64,000 nucleotides of DNA from Toxotes chatareus (taxonomy: Eukaryota > Chordata > Actinopteri > Toxotidae): NCBI GenBank assembly GCA_016801885.1, contig CM028896.1, positions 372,001 through 436,000 of the forward strand, given 5' to 3'. Shown piece after piece: positions 60,998-64,000 of the stretch. A program made the position numbers and the translations under genes. Under the pieces are notes generated by a model, which was not told where the DNA came from, made no database searches, and saw nothing but the letters and a program-made list of their open reading frames with translations. Within the stretch, counting starts at the first letter, position 1. Each line of letters opens with the position of its first letter.

Positions 60998-61242
60998 TAC
61001 AGCCAACAAGTATGTGAACTACCCTGTCTACATACTGTTGTGCATGGCTGTTTTCCATGGTCAGTTCCACTGAAGGCAAATCTTACTACTTACTTACTAT
61101 AGCACACAGTTGTCCAACTGCCTTCAGCCAGGTTCAACATCTGGTGGGAAGTCTTCCCAGGACAGCAGAGGCCGTGGCCCTGTACAAATATATTATCTGG
61201 TGGACATGCCAGGTGTCTATATGCTTTTGGCCACATAATGTA
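60998..61242. mobile_element. Tc1-like element, heavily deleted remnant
   Basis: Right end GTGTCTATATGCTTTTGGCC followed by ACATAATGTA matches the complement of the fish Tc1-type terminus (TACACTATATGGCCAAAAGTA-like). The left end TACAGCCAACAAGTATGTGAA is a diverged counterpart. Inside are short pieces of a transposase gene's 3' part and flank ('ccactgaaggcaaatctta', 'gtgggaagtcttcccagga'). No coding capacity remains. Confidence 0.7.
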
Positions 61243-61700
61243 TGATCTTGTTTTACAAATGTAGAATCCAGAGCTACACTGCAAAAATAACTTTTAACAA
61301 AAATATTCCATTTTCCATATTCCATCTAAAAACAAGTAAAAAAAAAAAAAAAAAGATTTGTCGTGATTATTTAAACTCAATTCCAGCACAAATCAGCTTG
61401 TTTAAAATGAAAAGAAAATGTCATTTGTTTTAATTCTAGCACTGTAATCTGCTTTAGACAGTGTGGTTTCTAGAAAATACTTAAAACAATTGGCAACAAT
61501 GAACATTTTGCAGCGTACTTGGTGTTACAGGGTTGTTTCTTCAAACACAAATTATATAATATTATAAAAAAAATTAAAAGTCAGTGTCAAGCAAACTCAC
61601 ATTAAACCCACAGAAGGGTTTGGTTATCCGCTATAAACATGCAGCAGTTTATTGCAGTTAATTATGAGTTCTTTTTTAAGGTTTTACGGTTCTTGGAAGT
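61243..61700. other. Spacer, nothing recognised
   Basis: AT-rich, with a poly-A run at about 61339-61355. Confidence 0.4.
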
Positions 61701-61870
61701 TCGCCTGTGATTGGTAGGAGCTGAAGCTGGGGCGGTTGTGTTTGATTGGCTGATTAGTGTCACAGTGACACCAGGGCAGGAAAGGGAAGCTGTGGGCAGC
61801 AGGAAACTAACCTCTGGATTATGTGTCACGTGACCAGGGCCAGCCCTGACTAACCACACCAAATAAACAC
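61701..61870. promoter_or_regulatory. CLEAR/E-box plus paired CCAAT boxes
   Basis: GTCACGTGAC at 61825-61834 equals the palindromic CLEAR element bound by MITF/TFE factors and also fits USF. Two ATTGG boxes lie near 61708 and 61745 with a GGGGCGG between them. It reads like a promoter or enhancer, direction unknown. Confidence 0.4.
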
Positions 61871-64000
61871 ACTGACAACACACACTGATTAACTACCAGC
61901 GCAGTCAGCAGTGGTTTTTAACTGAAGAACAAACTCCATCAGAGTTAAATTAAGTTCTGAAACAAAACCTGAGAGAACTCAGCGAGCATTAAAAATATCT
62001 GAGTGCTGTTCAGTGCTGCTAAGAACAGTGGAACACATGTTTTGAGTGTCTGAGCATCTCCTGAGCACAAACTCAAACTGAGAGCAGAGACTGAAGTGTT
62101 TGAGCGAGGTGTCATCCTCTTAAACTCTCCAGTCCACTTTCAGAATAAGAGCTGGAGGAGTCCTGATTGTGAAGGTGCCACACCGTATTGCCGCAGTTCA
62201 GTTCTGGCTGGGTAAATTAAATCAATAATCTTTGAAAAACAAAAGCTGAGACAGTGGTGTTTTTCAGCCTCACACAGACGGAGACTCCTAGAATTAGTTG
62301 TTGTCTACATTTTTTTTAAATTCAAAATTACTACAGACATATTCAACATGTTTTCAGAGACTGTTTTGACTTAAACCAAAGCTATGTCTTCTTACAACCC
62401 CTTGGTCTTGGGTTCATGGGTTGTGTACGCATATGAGGTGTGAGCAGTTCAACAAACAGGTGATCTTCTCTTCTCAGGCTTATGAGAGTGGTTCAGATTT
62501 TACCTTAGATGACTAGAGAAACAAAATCCTATAATCCCACATCCTTACTACTGTCCTGCTTCTGAGGACCCTTCATTGATATAAAACATTCCCTAGACTT
62601 ATTTTAAACCTCATTTTAATCTCAACTCTAAAACCAAATCTTCATCTTCAACCAGGCGTAGTGAAGACTGGATAAAATCGCTTTCCAAAAACCTCCTCAC
62701 ACTCAGTGTCTGATGCTTAAACTGGTCCTCACAAAGACAGACATACAGAAATACACACACACTCATTCAGTCATATGGGCGTCTGTCATGTTTCTGCTGC
62801 ACTGTGGCTTTCCAGTTATAACCCTGTGAATTACATAGTATAGGAAGAGTCCATCATTAAAGATAGAAGCAGACACTCAGACTGCTCCTCCCACAGCATA
62901 CACAGAAAGTAGAGCTACAGTAAGGGAAGGGAAGGGGAAAGAGAAAAAATAATGTTTTTAAAGCTGCAGTTAACAAGGTTTAATACCTGCTGTGAAATAA
63001 GTAAAGGTAAAAAGTAGTCTAAAACTCCAGTACTGTTGCTGTTTGTCAGTAAATCCCAAGACAAGACCAATACAGGCAAGAACTTAAACATATTATATAA
63101 ACATGTAGCCAAAGCTTGATACAACTTATTTCTCTGTGCTATAGCACTCCAGTCTATTAAAAACACACTGTTTTGCTGGGTGACATGTTCCTTCATCCCC
63201 ATGAAATAAATATAATTACTGAGCCTTTTAAAAGATGAAACTGTATATTGACGAGGTGTTTTTAAAGACTTACAGCTTCAGTTGCCACCTGTGGGCTGAG
63301 TGTGAAAGAAAGTACTGACAGATACATTTTCACACAGACATTTTCTGTCAAATAGAAAATGATAGAATAACACGAGATTTATTAATTATGTTCCATTTTC
63401 TTGATGCTAGTTTAGCAGTTTACCTTACTCAGTGCTGCTTTGCAGAATCACTGATGGAAATGTAAATTAGACTCACACAGTAGTAACTCTCAATGATGCT
63501 GCTTTTTCTCCCTTCAGTCTTCAAAGCCAAACACCCACAGACTAATTTCATCTTTCTGAATCATACCTGTTATTTTCTCACATCTTTTGGACCAGGATCA
63601 GCCAGAAACATCCTGTCTCATAGTTTAACAAACCACGCTCCACAATAATGTGACTTTCTTGCACTGATGACAGAGAAAATGTTTCAGCGTATTGAAACAA
63701 AGTTGTCAAGGACACATTACTGCTCCTTTAACTCTCTAATTAAGGATTTAATGACTTCCTGTGACATACCAAGGCCCATTGCTAGTTAACAGTCATGTGA
63801 CCACACGGCCTCCATTTTTAGGAAGGAATCTGGGTGAGAGGATTTACCGACGAGACTTGCAGCTCATTTTCAGTTTGACAAGTCATTGTGTTTCCTGTGA
63901 AGTTATGGCCTACGGACGAGTATTTTGGTGCTGGACGAGCTCAGTGTATCGTGATTATGCTTTATTGTTCTGTTGTTTTAAACTATGATGTTTCATTGTT
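61871..64000. other. Intron or intergenic, no gene recognised
   Basis: May be intron 1 of the gene driven from 60.7 kb. No coding exon or named repeat found up to the window end. Confidence 0.4.

Noticed and set aside
1..64000. CRISPR arrays, operons, rRNA or tRNA genes
   Set aside because: No regularly spaced repeats with unique spacers, no cloverleaf folds or rRNA cores were seen, and gene structure is eukaryotic.

Overview
The window looks like nuclear DNA from a bony (teleost) fish, probably a percomorph. The grounds are one spliced gene with short introns and clear vertebrate orthology, L2-like LINE remnants, two Tc1/mariner deletion derivatives, several interspersed repeat types that I know from fish genomes, and very many CA/GT microsatellites. 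There are no bacterial-style operons, tRNA or rRNA genes, or CRISPR arrays.

Layout. (1) 1-3.1 kb: 3' flank of the gene, with a decayed LINE 3' fragment on the minus strand at 0.65-0.97 kb. (2) 3.1-9.3 kb, minus strand: sh3bp2 (SH3-domain-binding protein 2, 3BP2). I resolve 13 coding exons at base level from splice sites and reading phase. They encode a PH domain, an acidic tyrosine-containing linker, a long proline-rich SH3-ligand region, the tankyrase-binding hexapeptide that is mutated in human cherubism, and a C-terminal SH2 domain. (3) 9.3-59.6 kb: about 50 kb without a gene I can name. It holds a likely distal 5' UTR exon and promoter on the minus strand at 23.9 kb (plausibly sh3bp2), a LINE reverse-transcriptase remnant (22.4-23.6 kb), a 547-bp Tc1-type MITE with long inverted repeats (45.8-46.4 kb), a degenerate 66-bp tandem repeat (47.8 kb), a near-perfect hairpin (26.2 kb), CTCF-like and CRE-like motifs, at least five scattered copies of one teleost repeat, and some open segments that may be unrecognised exons. 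(4) 59.6-64 kb: two coding-like minus-strand open segments, then a convincing plus-strand CRE/CCAAT/TATA promoter with a noncoding first exon ending at 60,840. The coding part of that gene must lie further on or outside the window. A Tc1 remnant and a CLEAR-box/CCAAT cluster follow.

How it works together. The only gene I can assign with confidence is sh3bp2, an adaptor that links tyrosine kinases of the Syk/Src families to downstream signalling and whose protein level is set by tankyrase. The gene-poor upstream region may carry its distal promoter and regulatory elements, but that is inference. I see no convincing undescribed multi-gene system. The items most worth checking are the reading-phase break between sh3bp2 exons 7 and 8, the in-frame alternative N-terminus, the unassigned splice-bounded segments, and the hairpin and tandem-repeat elements.
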